Assembly (NCBI GenBank): GCA_015657675.1
Contig: JACDQI010000158.1
Span: 1-64,000, forward strand
Origin: Devosia sp.
GTDB taxonomy: Bacteria > Pseudomonadota > Alphaproteobacteria > Rhizobiales > Devosiaceae
DNA: 64,000 bases
Direction: 5' to 3'
Shown piece by piece: positions 53,505 through 61,543 of the stretch. The position numbers were made by a program, and so were the translations under genes. The number at the start of each line of letters is the position of its first letter. Position 1 is the stretch's first letter. The notes under the pieces are model-generated. The model was not told the origin of the DNA and did not search any database. It saw nothing but the letters and a program-made list of their open reading frames with translations.

Positions 53505-54944
53505 TCAGCTCTGCTTGGCAATGGTGATGACCAGCGCGTTGTGCAGGATGCGGCCGCCGGGCTGCAGCCGTGCCGATCGTTGCGGCGCGACCACCTCGGA
53601 ACTTCCCGACGGCGAAAACACTGTCCAGTTGCCACTGCCCAGGTTCTTGAGCCCGACGATGCTGGGGTCGGTGGGATGTGTGGTGACCTCGGCGGAAAAG
53701 CCGAGCCCCGATTTCTCAAGTCCGGGGAGACTTGCCAGGGCTGGGCGATCTCCGGGGACCACCGGCAGGCGCCGTCCACCAACCACCAGCACGAGACCGA
53801 CGGGTGATCGCGCTTCGGCTGCTGCTTCGGGCATCGGGGTAGCACGCATCTCTGCCCGGGGCGAGCTGGGGGCTCCGGCCGCGAGCGGGGCCATACCCGG
53901 AGCTGCCGTGCCGACGACGATGGATCCACCGGTCTCTGCGAGGGCCGGGGCGGGTTCGAGCTGCCGCGCCTTGAGCGTCACAGCGACAAAGAACGGTACC
54001 GTGAGGAACGCGGCCAACCACATGCCGTACTCTCCCAGCAGGGCATAGTTGGAGTTCCAGAACCCATGCAGCAGCGAGGCCAGCAGCCAGCCCCCGAGCG
54101 CGATCGGAATCGCCAGGTTTGGACGGCGCAGACCCAGCCCGATGGCGTAGCCAACGATGCCGGCCCAGGCCATGTGTCCGACAATGCCCTGGAGGGAGCG
54201 CGGGATGGACAGTTGCAGGGCATACATCACCCCGGCAAAGGCGTTATTGCCCGTGGCAGCAAGGCCGCTGGCCATGGCCGTATTGTAGTATTGGACAAAG
54301 GTCTCGGCGAGGATAAAGCCGGCGCCCGACGCGACACCCGCGAGCAGACCATCAAGCGGAGTGCGCACGCTGAGCGCATTGAAGATCTGACCCTGCAGGG
54401 TTGGCTTCCGCGACACCGCAAGAAAGCCAAAACCGACCATGATCAGTATCGGGAGTGCCTTGACCAGCTCCTCGCACAGACCCGCGCCAAAGAACATCGA
54501 GACGAACTGGTCGGAGAACGGCGCATTCAACGGCACTTCGCCGCCTGGCAGCAGGGTCCGGAAGATATAGGCGATCGGCATGAAGATCAGCGTCATGCCC
54601 GGCAGCGTGCCGACTGCGATGACCATGAACAGCAGCGGAAACGCAAAGGCCAGCAGAGGCTTGGTCGACCGCGAGTAGGTGTAGATCGCCATGAAGATGG
54701 CAAACAGGATCATGCCACCGACGATGAGCGCATAGGTCCAGTTGCCCTCTAGCGTATTCGTGTTGGCGGTAAACAGCAGGACACAGGCAATTACCGTGAT
54801 CGCAGTGGGCAGGATCAGTTTGCTTTTCCAGAAGCGGATGGAACGCGACTTGAAGGGCAGTACCTCGGAAAGCACCGACGAGCCGTGATCGCGCGGTAGC
54901 GGCGGCATCTCCAGGCTCGCGCGCTTGGCATTTTCCTCAGACAT
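53505..54944 (-). CDS. PrsW-like intramembrane protease with C-terminal ligand-like module
   Basis: A 479-residue protein. About eight membrane helices (about 35-340) hold the PrsW glutamate-protease motifs: EELVK in LCEELVKALP, FILAE in GAGFILAETF and His in LLHGFWNSN and GHMAWAGIVGY. A Pro/Ala-rich linker leads to a cytoplasmic module (about 395-479), whose last 60 residues (HPTDPSIVGLKNL, then WTVFSPSG) resemble the C-terminus of the operon's kinase. PrsW enzymes cut membrane proteins such as anti-sigma factors. I prefer the ATG at 54944, which is 8 bases after GAGGAGA. It overlaps the phosphatase gene. Confidence 0.82.
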   Translation of the reverse strand: MSEENAKRASLEMPPLPRDHGSSVLSEVLPFKSRSIRFWKSKLILPTAITVIACVLLFTANTNTLEGNWTYALIVGGMILFAIFMAIYTYSRSTKPLLAFAFPLLFMVIAVGTLPGMTLIFMPIAYIFRTLLPGGEVPLNAPFSDQFVSMFFGAGLCEELVKALPILIMVGFGFLAVSRKPTLQGQIFNALSVRTPLDGLLAGVASGAGFILAETFVQYYNTAMASGLAATGNNAFAGVMYALQLSIPRSLQGIVGHMAWAGIVGYAIGLGLRRPNLAIPIALGGWLLASLLHGFWNSNYALLGEYGMWLAAFLTVPFFVAVTLKARQLEPAPALAETGGSIVVGTAAPGMAPLAAGAPSSPRAEMRATPMPEAAAEARSPVGLVLVVGGRRLPVVPGDRPALASLPGLEKSGLGFSAEVTTHPTDPSIVGLKNLGSGNWTVFSPSGSSEVVAPQRSARLQPGGRILHNALVITIAKQS

Positions 54945-56091
54945 TTCCATTCTCCTCTGGCTTTGAGTCCGGCGCTTTTTGCTCTGTTGGTTCGGGCGGC
55001 GCGGTGGTGGTGGGGGGGTCTGCCGCCGGCGGCGTGGCCGGCGAGGCTGGGGCCTGCTCCATCACCGGGGTCTTGTCGGGCGGATCGGCAGGCCGAACCA
55101 CGCCCGTCGCTGGCTGCGCTGGCGCAAAGGGTGTCCATGGCTGCCAAGGATTGCCCAATGCCAGCACGAGGACGAACAGCAGAGCGGCAACGCCCCAGCC
55201 CATCGACAACAGGAGCGGTGTGCGCGCCGGGGCAGCATGAACCGCAGTTGCCGCTGCACCTTTGGTCGCCCGCAAGCCTGAACCAACGAGGAAGCCAAGG
55301 GCGATATCGTCGCCACTGCCTTGCGCAGTGACATTGGCCAGCCAGGCGCCCAGTCCGTCAGCGACGCTGGCGAGACCGCCATTTGAGATCATGTCGCGAT
55401 AGTGTCGCCCGATCGCCAGAAACTCGGCATCGCCGGCAAACGACTTCGCCAGACCATCGGTGGAGAGCATGACAAAGTTCTGCTCCCCGTCGGGACCCGA
55501 TCGGGGCAGGCTGGCGCTGCGCGCCGAACTGGGCGCATCGAGACGGCAGAGCGAATAGGTCTCTTCGCCAAAAAGGCCTGCATCATCGGCCAGGGCCTTG
55601 CTCGGCGCGTGGACGCTGCTCCCGATCAGGATATCGCCATCCCCGATCTGGAGCACCAGAATGTGCCGCTCGCTGATTGCTGCAGCCACCAGGGTCGCGC
55701 CATAGGGGACAAGAACTTCGTTCAGCAGATCAGGGTCGATACCCTGTGAGTTGGCATGGGCGGTGACGCGGCCAATCCAGTGCTGATGGATGCGCACCAC
55801 GAGTTCGGCTCGCTGGTCCTCGGAGAGATTGCAGGGATCGTCAGCTTCGGATTCCAGCAGGTCGCCGAGGGCTGCCAGTGTGCACTCAACGGCAAATCTG
55901 GACCCCAGATGGCTCAGCGGATGCGCCTTGCCACCATGGCCATCCGAAACCACCAGGGCACAGCGCGGCGAGCCGTGGCTTGCCGGGAGAAAGCCGATGG
56001 CATCCTGATTGCGCATGCCCTTGCGCACATGCGAGGCACCGCGCGTTGTAGCGCCCCAGACCTCCCATGTGTCTGCGGTCGAACGCGTCAT
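54937..56091 (-). CDS. PP2C-family serine/threonine phosphatase with membrane anchor
   Basis: A 384-residue protein. The PP2C fold (about 10-260) shows the metal Asp in NQDAIGFL, then VVSDGHGGKAHPLSHLGSRF, LQIGDGDILIG, STDGLAKSF and GSGDDIALGF. A membrane helix (about 298-315) and a Pro/Thr-rich tail follow, so the catalytic domain is on the cytoplasmic side and the tail outside. It should reverse the action of the kinase encoded just upstream. The ATG overlaps the kinase stop (ATGA). Confidence 0.87.
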   Translation of the reverse strand: MTRSTADTWEVWGATTRGASHVRKGMRNQDAIGFLPASHGSPRCALVVSDGHGGKAHPLSHLGSRFAVECTLAALGDLLESEADDPCNLSEDQRAELVVRIHQHWIGRVTAHANSQGIDPDLLNEVLVPYGATLVAAAISERHILVLQIGDGDILIGSSVHAPSKALADDAGLFGEETYSLCRLDAPSSARSASLPRSGPDGEQNFVMLSTDGLAKSFAGDAEFLAIGRHYRDMISNGGLASVADGLGAWLANVTAQGSGDDIALGFLVGSGLRATKGAAATAVHAAPARTPLLLSMGWGVAALLFVLVLALGNPWQPWTPFAPAQPATGVVRPADPPDKTPVMEQAPASPATPPAADPPTTTAPPEPTEQKAPDSKPEENGNV

Positions 56092-57445
56092 CGACCGGCC
56101 TGCAATTTCCAGGCGAAATCGATGACCCCGTTGCGTCGGCCGAACTGCACTTTGGTACCGGCTACCAGTCGCATGGCCTTGCCGGGTGGGACGGTCGCCG
56201 TCTGGCCATCCGCAAAGCTGGCAGTCCAGGGGCGGTCATCGAGATTGCGGAGGCCCGCAATGGCGGGGTCGGCCGGGTGCGGCTCTACCTGCCCAAGAGC
56301 GACGCTGTCGTCAAAGCGCCTGGCCGGATCAAGGTGGTGAGCGAAAAGCTGGGTCCCGGCATGGAGCGCCAGACGGTCGCGGCCGAGGTTGAGCAAGAGC
56401 GGCAGGCCAACCTCCCCGCCGCACGAGATACAGGCGAAGCGCTCGGCTGTCGGATCACCGTCATCGGCATCGCAGGCGTATTCGAGTCCGCAGCCCGGAC
56501 AGACGACAAGACTGTCCCGCAGTCGCGCAAAGGCGTCCCGCCATTCTGTTTCGAGCACGCGCGCGCCGGGCGCTGCGCTCAGTCCGGCAGTAAATGCGCG
56601 TTCAAAGAGGGCCCGGACGGACGCCGAGAGCCTGCGCCAGCGCATCACGATGGGCTCATGCATACCGGCCAGCGGGCCGTTCGAGTCGTCCTGCGGGTGA
56701 AACAGGAAACGCGGGTTGAGGCCGTAGAGCTGGTACTCGGCGTCGCCATCGAGGATGGCAATCGCCGCCTCAGCCTTGCCATCCAGCGGATGCCACGCCA
56801 TCAGGATGTAGAACAGCATCACCGCCATTGAGTAGAGATCGGTCTGGGTCGAGGGCAGCGCTTCGCGACGCACGATCTCCGGTGCCATGAACTTGCGCGT
56901 GCCATAGACCGCCGCCGCGCGCCGTTCACGTCTGTGTTATCATTGTCGCAGATGGCGATGTCGCCGGTGGCAGGATCAAGAAAGATATTGCCGAAGTTGA
57001 TGTCCTGGTAACAAAGCCCGCGGGCATGCAGATGCAGGAAGCTGTCGGCGATCCGCAGGCAGGCCGTCGCGCCGGCCCGCAAGGATGGGGTCATGCGCGC
57101 CGGCGGCGCAGCGATGATATCCTTCATGCCGCGAAAGCGCTTTTCGCGCAGCGGCATCACATAGCCCAGTTCGCTTCGTCCATTGGCCATAGCCAGGTCG
57201 ATCGGCCAGAGATAGCGCTCGTCGGGTCGCCCCGCGGCCATGGCTTGACGCAGGCGCACGATGATCCGTTGGTCATTGGCCAGCGTGTGAGCATGATACA
57301 TCTTGTAGGCCAGCCGCCGGCCGTCGAAATCAGCCAGATAGACACTGCCTTGGCCGCCGGCACCCAGAAAGGCCTCAACTCGCCCGTGCAGGCCACTCTG
57401 CGTCAGGCTGAGGGCGTGGCCCGGCCGCAACGGCTCGGCGCTCAT
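56088..57445 (-). pseudogene. protein kinase with C-terminal zinc ribbon (TerY-P type), one-base frame break
   Basis: A 452-residue protein once corrected. Kinase landmarks: Gly loop GAGGQGSVYLA (about 28-38), Lys in RLAYKMYH, catalytic loop CYQDINFGN in place of HRDxxxxN, ICDNDNTD in place of DFG, and MAPEIV (APE). A zinc ribbon follows (CPGCGLEYAC, 20 residues, CISCGG), then the C-terminal module shared with the PrsW-like protein (HPADPAIAGLRNL, WTASFADG). The frame slips at about 56918; one added base joins NTDVNGAR to AAVYGTRKFMAPE. It is the first gene of a six-gene operon under a promoter with operator site 2. The changed DFG motif is seen in kinases linked to VWA/PP2C pairs, so activity is likely. 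Confidence 0.85.
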
Positions 57446-57505
57446 GGCCTTCGCCTTGAGATGCGGTGATCGACAGGATCAGACAAGAGCGGCGCTCCAT
57501 TAAAG

Positions 57506-57516
57506 GCTCAGTGAGC
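57506..57516. promoter_or_regulatory. palindromic operator GCTCAGTGAGC, site 2, at the kinase promoter
   Basis: On the minus strand a -35 box TTGACA (57541-57536), 16 bases, then TATGCT (57519-57514) as -10. The -10 overlaps the palindrome, so a bound protein would block this promoter. Confidence 0.7.
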
Positions 57517-57549
57517 ATATAATCACCGCAATTCGTGTCAATCTGTATT

Positions 57550-57560
57550 GCTCAGTGAGC
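57550..57560. promoter_or_regulatory. palindromic operator GCTCAGTGAGC, site 3
   Basis: TGTATT-GCTCAGTGAGC-ATTAAT, in the same divergent region as site 2, 44 bases away and 84 bases before the secreted-protein ATG. Confidence 0.7.
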
Positions 57561-57643
57561 ATTAATGACTAGATTGCTCCCGGCGCCGCGACCGCATCCG
57601 GCTCGATCTGCCGCTCCGGGAGAGCGGCTGGCATGGAGGACTA

Positions 57644-58006
57644 ATGTTTCGACCACTCGGATTGGCCATTTTTGCAGCGGCAGCCATGGCTGCGGCCCCC
57701 GCGTCGGCCAAATCCATCGACGAGGGCACCTACACCTGCTTGTACTATATCGGCGACACCCTGCTGAGCATGGGCGATATCGAGATCACCGGGGATAGCT
57801 ATCGCGGTCCGGCCTACGACGGAAAGTATGGCCCTTCTTACGACTACGAGTTGACCGATGACGGATACATCGTCTGGCGCGGACCGCTTGGCGGTCTCAC
57901 CAGCGACGGCAACCAGGTCGGCACTTCCACGTTCGAAGACGGCCGTATTGCGATCCAGATCCTGCCGGCCGATGGCCGCCCCTGGGTGATCGGCTGCGAT
58001 CGCTGA
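57644..58006 (+). CDS. small secreted protein, paralogue A
   Basis: A 120-residue protein with a signal peptide (FAAAAMAAAPASA, cleavage before KSIDE). The mature part is a short beta-rich domain with YTCLYYIG, SMGDIEITGDSYRG and a final VIGCDR, suggesting one disulfide. The protein at 58052-58393 shares the pattern. GGAGGA is 3 bases before the ATG. It is transcribed divergently from the kinase operon with two operator sites between them. The function is unknown. Confidence 0.7.
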   Translation: MFRPLGLAIFAAAAMAAAPASAKSIDEGTYTCLYYIGDTLLSMGDIEITGDSYRGPAYDGKYGPSYDYELTDDGYIVWRGPLGGLTSDGNQVGTSTFEDGRIAIQILPADGRPWVIGCDR

Positions 58007-58051
58007 ACGCATTTGGGCCGGGAGCGAAACCGCTCCCGGCGCTCACACTGC

Positions 58052-58393
58052 CTACTGTCCGCAGGACATGAGCAGGCCGTTGCTGTTGTTCCAGTTGAGC
58101 AGTCGATCCTTGAGAAACCCTGTTACCTCAAAGTCGTCCTTGAGCGGTCCCGAACCGGGCCAAAGGTAGGACCCGTCATAGTCCAGGGAGCCGCCGCCAT
58201 TGCTGGCATCGTCCGTGGGCTCCCAGGCTGCATTGGTCGACTGGAACTGGTAGCTGTTGCCCGTGATGGTCACCAGACCGATCGGAATATCTCCCGTGAT
58301 GGCGCACTTCCAGACGCCGTCGGCCGACTGCGCCAGGACGGGAGATGCTGCAGACAGGGCGAGCAAGAACGTGAACACCTTGAGCGGCTTCAT
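58052..58393 (-). CDS. small secreted protein, paralogue B
   Basis: A 113-residue protein with a signal peptide (FTFLLALSAASPVLA). The mature part has GVWKCAITGD, GLVTITGNSYQF and a final LMSCGQ, parallel to the neighbour at 57644. It is transcribed toward that gene and divergently from the histidine kinase. GAGGTGA precedes the ATG. Operator site 4 lies just upstream. It may be a periplasmic ligand or sensor partner; this is inference. Confidence 0.7.
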   Translation of the reverse strand: MKPLKVFTFLLALSAASPVLAQSADGVWKCAITGDIPIGLVTITGNSYQFQSTNAAWEPTDDASNGGGSLDYDGSYLWPGSGPLKDDFEVTGFLKDRLLNWNNSNGLLMSCGQ

Positions 58394-58411
58394 CGGTCAC
58401 CTCAATTAATT

Positions 58412-58422
58412 GCTCACTGAGC
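58412..58422. promoter_or_regulatory. palindromic operator GCTCACTGAGC, site 4
   Basis: On the minus strand TGTAT-GCTCAGTGAGC-AATTAATT, 19-29 bases before the ATG of secreted paralogue B and next to its ribosome binding site. Confidence 0.7.
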
Positions 58423-58480
58423 ATACATCATATTGTGCGGCACGGAAGCGACATTTGTGATTGGCCCGAAACTAGTCGGG

Positions 58481-58491
58481 GCTCACTGAGC
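58481..58491. promoter_or_regulatory. palindromic operator GCTCACTGAGC, site 5
   Basis: CGGGGCTCACTGAGCAAGC, 70-80 bases before the histidine kinase ATG, in the same divergent region as site 4. Confidence 0.68.
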
Positions 58492-58560
58492 AAGCTAAGT
58501 TCCCCTCCGGGGATGCAGGAGCCGATTGGGGGCACGTCCCGAAGCGCTTGAGGGGGCGGA

Positions 58561-60933
58561 ATGACAGCGGGCATGCAGAGCAGAGTGGGCGAGCAGGCAA
58601 AGCTGCCGACGCTCCCGGTATCGACCGACATCATCGAACTCGCGCGGTCCAATGCGCGGACCCGCATCGTGTTCCTGGCCTTCGTTCTGTTTGCGGCTTT
58701 GGCTGGTCTTGTGGTGACGCGGCTGGGCGTTGAACGGTCAACCGGCTCGATCTTTCTGGGCGCTTCCGCCGACCACTATCTCGATACCACGGGTAAGGCG
58801 ACGTTCTCCGACATCACAGGACCTCTGGCGTCGGACTTCACGCTCAGCAATGGCACCATGGTCAACCGGGGCACCACCGGTGGCGTCAATGCCATGCTCT
58901 GGTTGCGCATCAAGCTCCCCGACCTTTCCGGCGATCCATCGCGCCAGTGGATCTTGTCATACCAGGAGACGCGTGCACGGCAGGTGGCACTCTTTGTCGG
59001 TGCGGGCGGCCCTGACGGCACACCCACTCAACTCTACACCCAAGGCACGGTGGACCCCGAAACCGGCCGGGCGGATCGGTTTGCCCAGTTCTCCCTGCCA
59101 GCGTCTGCTCTTTCCGGTCAGGAACTGCACCTGCGGGTCTATACTCTCTCGTCCAAGCGCGCCCTGCTCTGGCTCGAGCCCGCCAATGTCTTTACCGCCA
59201 ACGAAATCACCCAGACGCTGGTGTTTGGCGGGATCTTCGGGGTCATGGTGGCCTTGTTCTTTTATCTGACCTCGATCGGCGTCGTACTGCGCGATCGCAC
59301 CTTCGGCACCCTTGCCGCCATGGTGCTCGTCTATTGCAGCTATGTCGCATCTGATCGTGCCTTCATCGAAACAATCGTGCTGCCTGGCAACCTGATGCTG
59401 TCGCGCATGATGTCGTATGTCTCGACGTTCCTCTGCTACGCCACCTTCCTCGCGTTTTTGCTGCGCTACCTCCGCGTCCGCCAGTATGCGCCGCGCCTTG
59501 CCATCGCCGTGTACGTCGTGACGGCACTCTGCGTGGTCTTTGCCCTGGTGGGCGGCGTTGAGGTGGCCTTCAACGTGGTTGTGACGCGACCCTATTCGGC
59601 AGCGTTCGGCATTTTTGCGCTCGTGAGCGGACTGATTGCGGCACTCTGGGTCTTGCGCTTCGATCTTGGGCGGGGCCTAGGCTATTTCATCTGCTGGTCG
59701 CCGACCATCTCGTCCACAATCTCGCGGCTCTTGCTCGACAGCAATCCCGCCGGAAGTGGTGGGCTGATCTCGATCTATGGGGTTTATGGCGCCGTTACCT
59801 TCTCGCTGCTCAGCTTTGCAATCGTCCTTTCAATCGACATCCAGCAGCGTGAATCCCGCATGCGCAGGGTCGCCGAATCCAATGAGCGCCGATTTCAGGG
59901 GTTTGCATCTTCTGCCTCCGATGGCTTCTGGGAAACCGACGCCGAAGGCCGCCTGACCTTGCTGACCGGGAGCTTCTCAGCCTGGTCGAAAGACGCGGCC
60001 AGCGCCACCCTGCCATCAATCCTGCAGCAACAGGCGAGTGATGCAGGCCAAGACAACATTGAGGTCGTCAGGCGTCAGCTGGCGGGCAGCGCGCCGTTCC
60101 GAGGTCTCGAGATCGAGCTTGCTGCAGGTAGCCGAACGGTCGAGCTCAGCGGCGAACCCTTCGTACAGTCGGATGGCTCGCGTGGCTGGCGTGGCATTCT
60201 GACCGATGTCACCCAACGCAACGCGCGCCGCCAGCGTGAAGCGCGCGAACAGCGGATCGCTGCTGTCGGCCAATTGACCAGCAGTGTGGCTCATGAGGTC
60301 AACAACCTTCTGCATCCGGTGGTCAACTTGTCACGCCGTCTGCGAGACCGGTTGGCGGCCGATGACGAGGGGCGCAACTACCTGCAGGTGATCATGGATT
60401 CGAGCAGCAGGGCCGCAACGATCCTGTCGCGCATTTTGCGCAGCGTGCATCCGCAGACCAGCGTCGCCGTCTCGCTTCCGCTCGCGGACGCCTGCGAAAG
60501 GGTCTGCGAGGAAATTGCAGTCCTGACATCCGGCTCGGTCGACCTGCAGACCCGCATAGCCTGCGATGGCGGCCCGCTGGTCCAGGAGAGCGAGTTGTTC
60601 CAGGTCATCGCCAACCTGGTGTCCAACGCCATCGCGGCGACCGGCAATAACGGCCATGTGCAGATTCTGCTTATCCGCACCGAAGACGGGAGCTGCGAAC
60701 TCTCGGTGACGGACGATGGCCCCGGCATTCCCGAAGCGGACCTGGCCCGCATCCAGACGCCGTTCTTCACCACCAAGCCGATAGGTGAGGGAACTGGGCT
60801 CGGCCTATCGATCGTGCACGATATCGTTCACGCTTGGGGAGCGGACCTGCGCGTCACCTCGAGGCCGAACATCGGTACGGTGTTCACCATTGTGCTGCGT
60901 GATCCGGCCGCTGCAGCCGCTGTCGTTGCCTGA
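58561..60933 (+). CDS. 7TM-type sensor histidine kinase with PAS domain
   Basis: A 790-residue kinase. One N-terminal helix (about 36-56) leads to a periplasmic beta-rich domain (about 60-215) of the 7TMR-DISM kind, then about seven helices (about 220-430). A PAS domain follows (about 445-560; ASSASDGFWETDAEGRLTLL). The phospho-His is H578 in TSSVAHEVNNLLHPVV. ATPase motifs are NLVSNAIAATGNN, VTDDGPGIP and GEGTGLGLSIV. The probable partner is the response regulator at 61544, separated by one small gene. The periplasmic domain may read a signal linked to the nearby secreted proteins. Confidence 0.88.
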   Translation: MTAGMQSRVGEQAKLPTLPVSTDIIELARSNARTRIVFLAFVLFAALAGLVVTRLGVERSTGSIFLGASADHYLDTTGKATFSDITGPLASDFTLSNGTMVNRGTTGGVNAMLWLRIKLPDLSGDPSRQWILSYQETRARQVALFVGAGGPDGTPTQLYTQGTVDPETGRADRFAQFSLPASALSGQELHLRVYTLSSKRALLWLEPANVFTANEITQTLVFGGIFGVMVALFFYLTSIGVVLRDRTFGTLAAMVLVYCSYVASDRAFIETIVLPGNLMLSRMMSYVSTFLCYATFLAFLLRYLRVRQYAPRLAIAVYVVTALCVVFALVGGVEVAFNVVVTRPYSAAFGIFALVSGLIAALWVLRFDLGRGLGYFICWSPTISSTISRLLLDSNPAGSGGLISIYGVYGAVTFSLLSFAIVLSIDIQQRESRMRRVAESNERRFQGFASSASDGFWETDAEGRLTLLTGSFSAWSKDAASATLPSILQQQASDAGQDNIEVVRRQLAGSAPFRGLEIELAAGSRTVELSGEPFVQSDGSRGWRGILTDVTQRNARRQREAREQRIAAVGQLTSSVAHEVNNLLHPVVNLSRRLRDRLAADDEGRNYLQVIMDSSSRAATILSRILRSVHPQTSVAVSLPLADACERVCEEIAVLTSGSVDLQTRIACDGGPLVQESELFQVIANLVSNAIAATGNNGHVQILLIRTEDGSCELSVTDDGPGIPEADLARIQTPFFTTKPIGEGTGLGLSIVHDIVHAWGADLRVTSRPNIGTVFTIVLRDPAAAAAVVA

Positions 60934-60972
60934 TGCGTGTTGCCGAACTCCATCCGCTCCCTTAACTGTATA

Positions 60973-60983
60973 GCTCAGTGAGC
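60973..60983. promoter_or_regulatory. palindromic operator GCTCAGTGAGC, site 6
   Basis: TGTATA-GCTCAGTGAGC-AATATA, 18-28 bases before the start of the next gene. The TGTAT part is shared with sites 3 and 4. Confidence 0.7.
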
Positions 60984-61000
60984 AATATACATGAGTGCCG

Positions 61001-61486
61001 ATGCAGCCGGTCATTGTGTTCCGCAACCGCATGTCGCAATTCAACTGGGCGCTGATCGCCCTTGGCGTCGCTGCGGCCGTTCCTCTCCTGCTTGCCGACG
61101 GAGCTGACCTGGCGGCGGTGCTGGCCTTCGCAGCCGCAAGCCTGCTGGCATTGGCCGCATTTGCCGTCGGGCTGATCGCTTGGCTGGGACGGCGGCAGGT
61201 GGCCGAACTCACGCTGATTGGCGATATGGCGCATATTGAAATGCTGTCGGCCATCGGTCGCGGCCGCGTTCACAAGGTGCCTATAGCGCAACTGACCGAC
61301 TGGCGTTGGCAGCCCGCGTGGACCCGAAAGCTCGGCGGCACCGGTGCCCGGACCCTGAGCTTTGCACTCGATGGCACGTGCCTCACCATGCCACTTTTTG
61401 GAGCCAGCCTGTTCAACCCCGAAGCATTGCGGCCAATTTGTCCCCAAACCATCGCCGCATTGATGGACTCTGTCGCAGAAAAATGA
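61001..61486 (+). CDS. two-helix membrane protein between kinase and response regulator
   Basis: A 161-residue protein. Two membrane helices (about 16-35 and 40-62) are followed by a soluble part with a PH-like alternation of strands (VAELTLIGDMAHIEMLSAIG; GARTLSFALDGTCLTMPLFG) and a C-terminal helix. I do not recognise a family. The start could also be GTG at 60995. It stands between a sensor kinase and a response regulator and shares the operator, so it probably belongs to the same pathway. Confidence 0.65.
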   Translation: MQPVIVFRNRMSQFNWALIALGVAAAVPLLLADGADLAAVLAFAAASLLALAAFAVGLIAWLGRRQVAELTLIGDMAHIEMLSAIGRGRVHKVPIAQLTDWRWQPAWTRKLGGTGARTLSFALDGTCLTMPLFGASLFNPEALRPICPQTIAALMDSVAEK

Positions 61487-61543
61487 GCATTTTGGCCCCT
61501 GCCAGCAGGCTATGGGGTGCCTGGCTGTGTTTGGGGGGTATCG

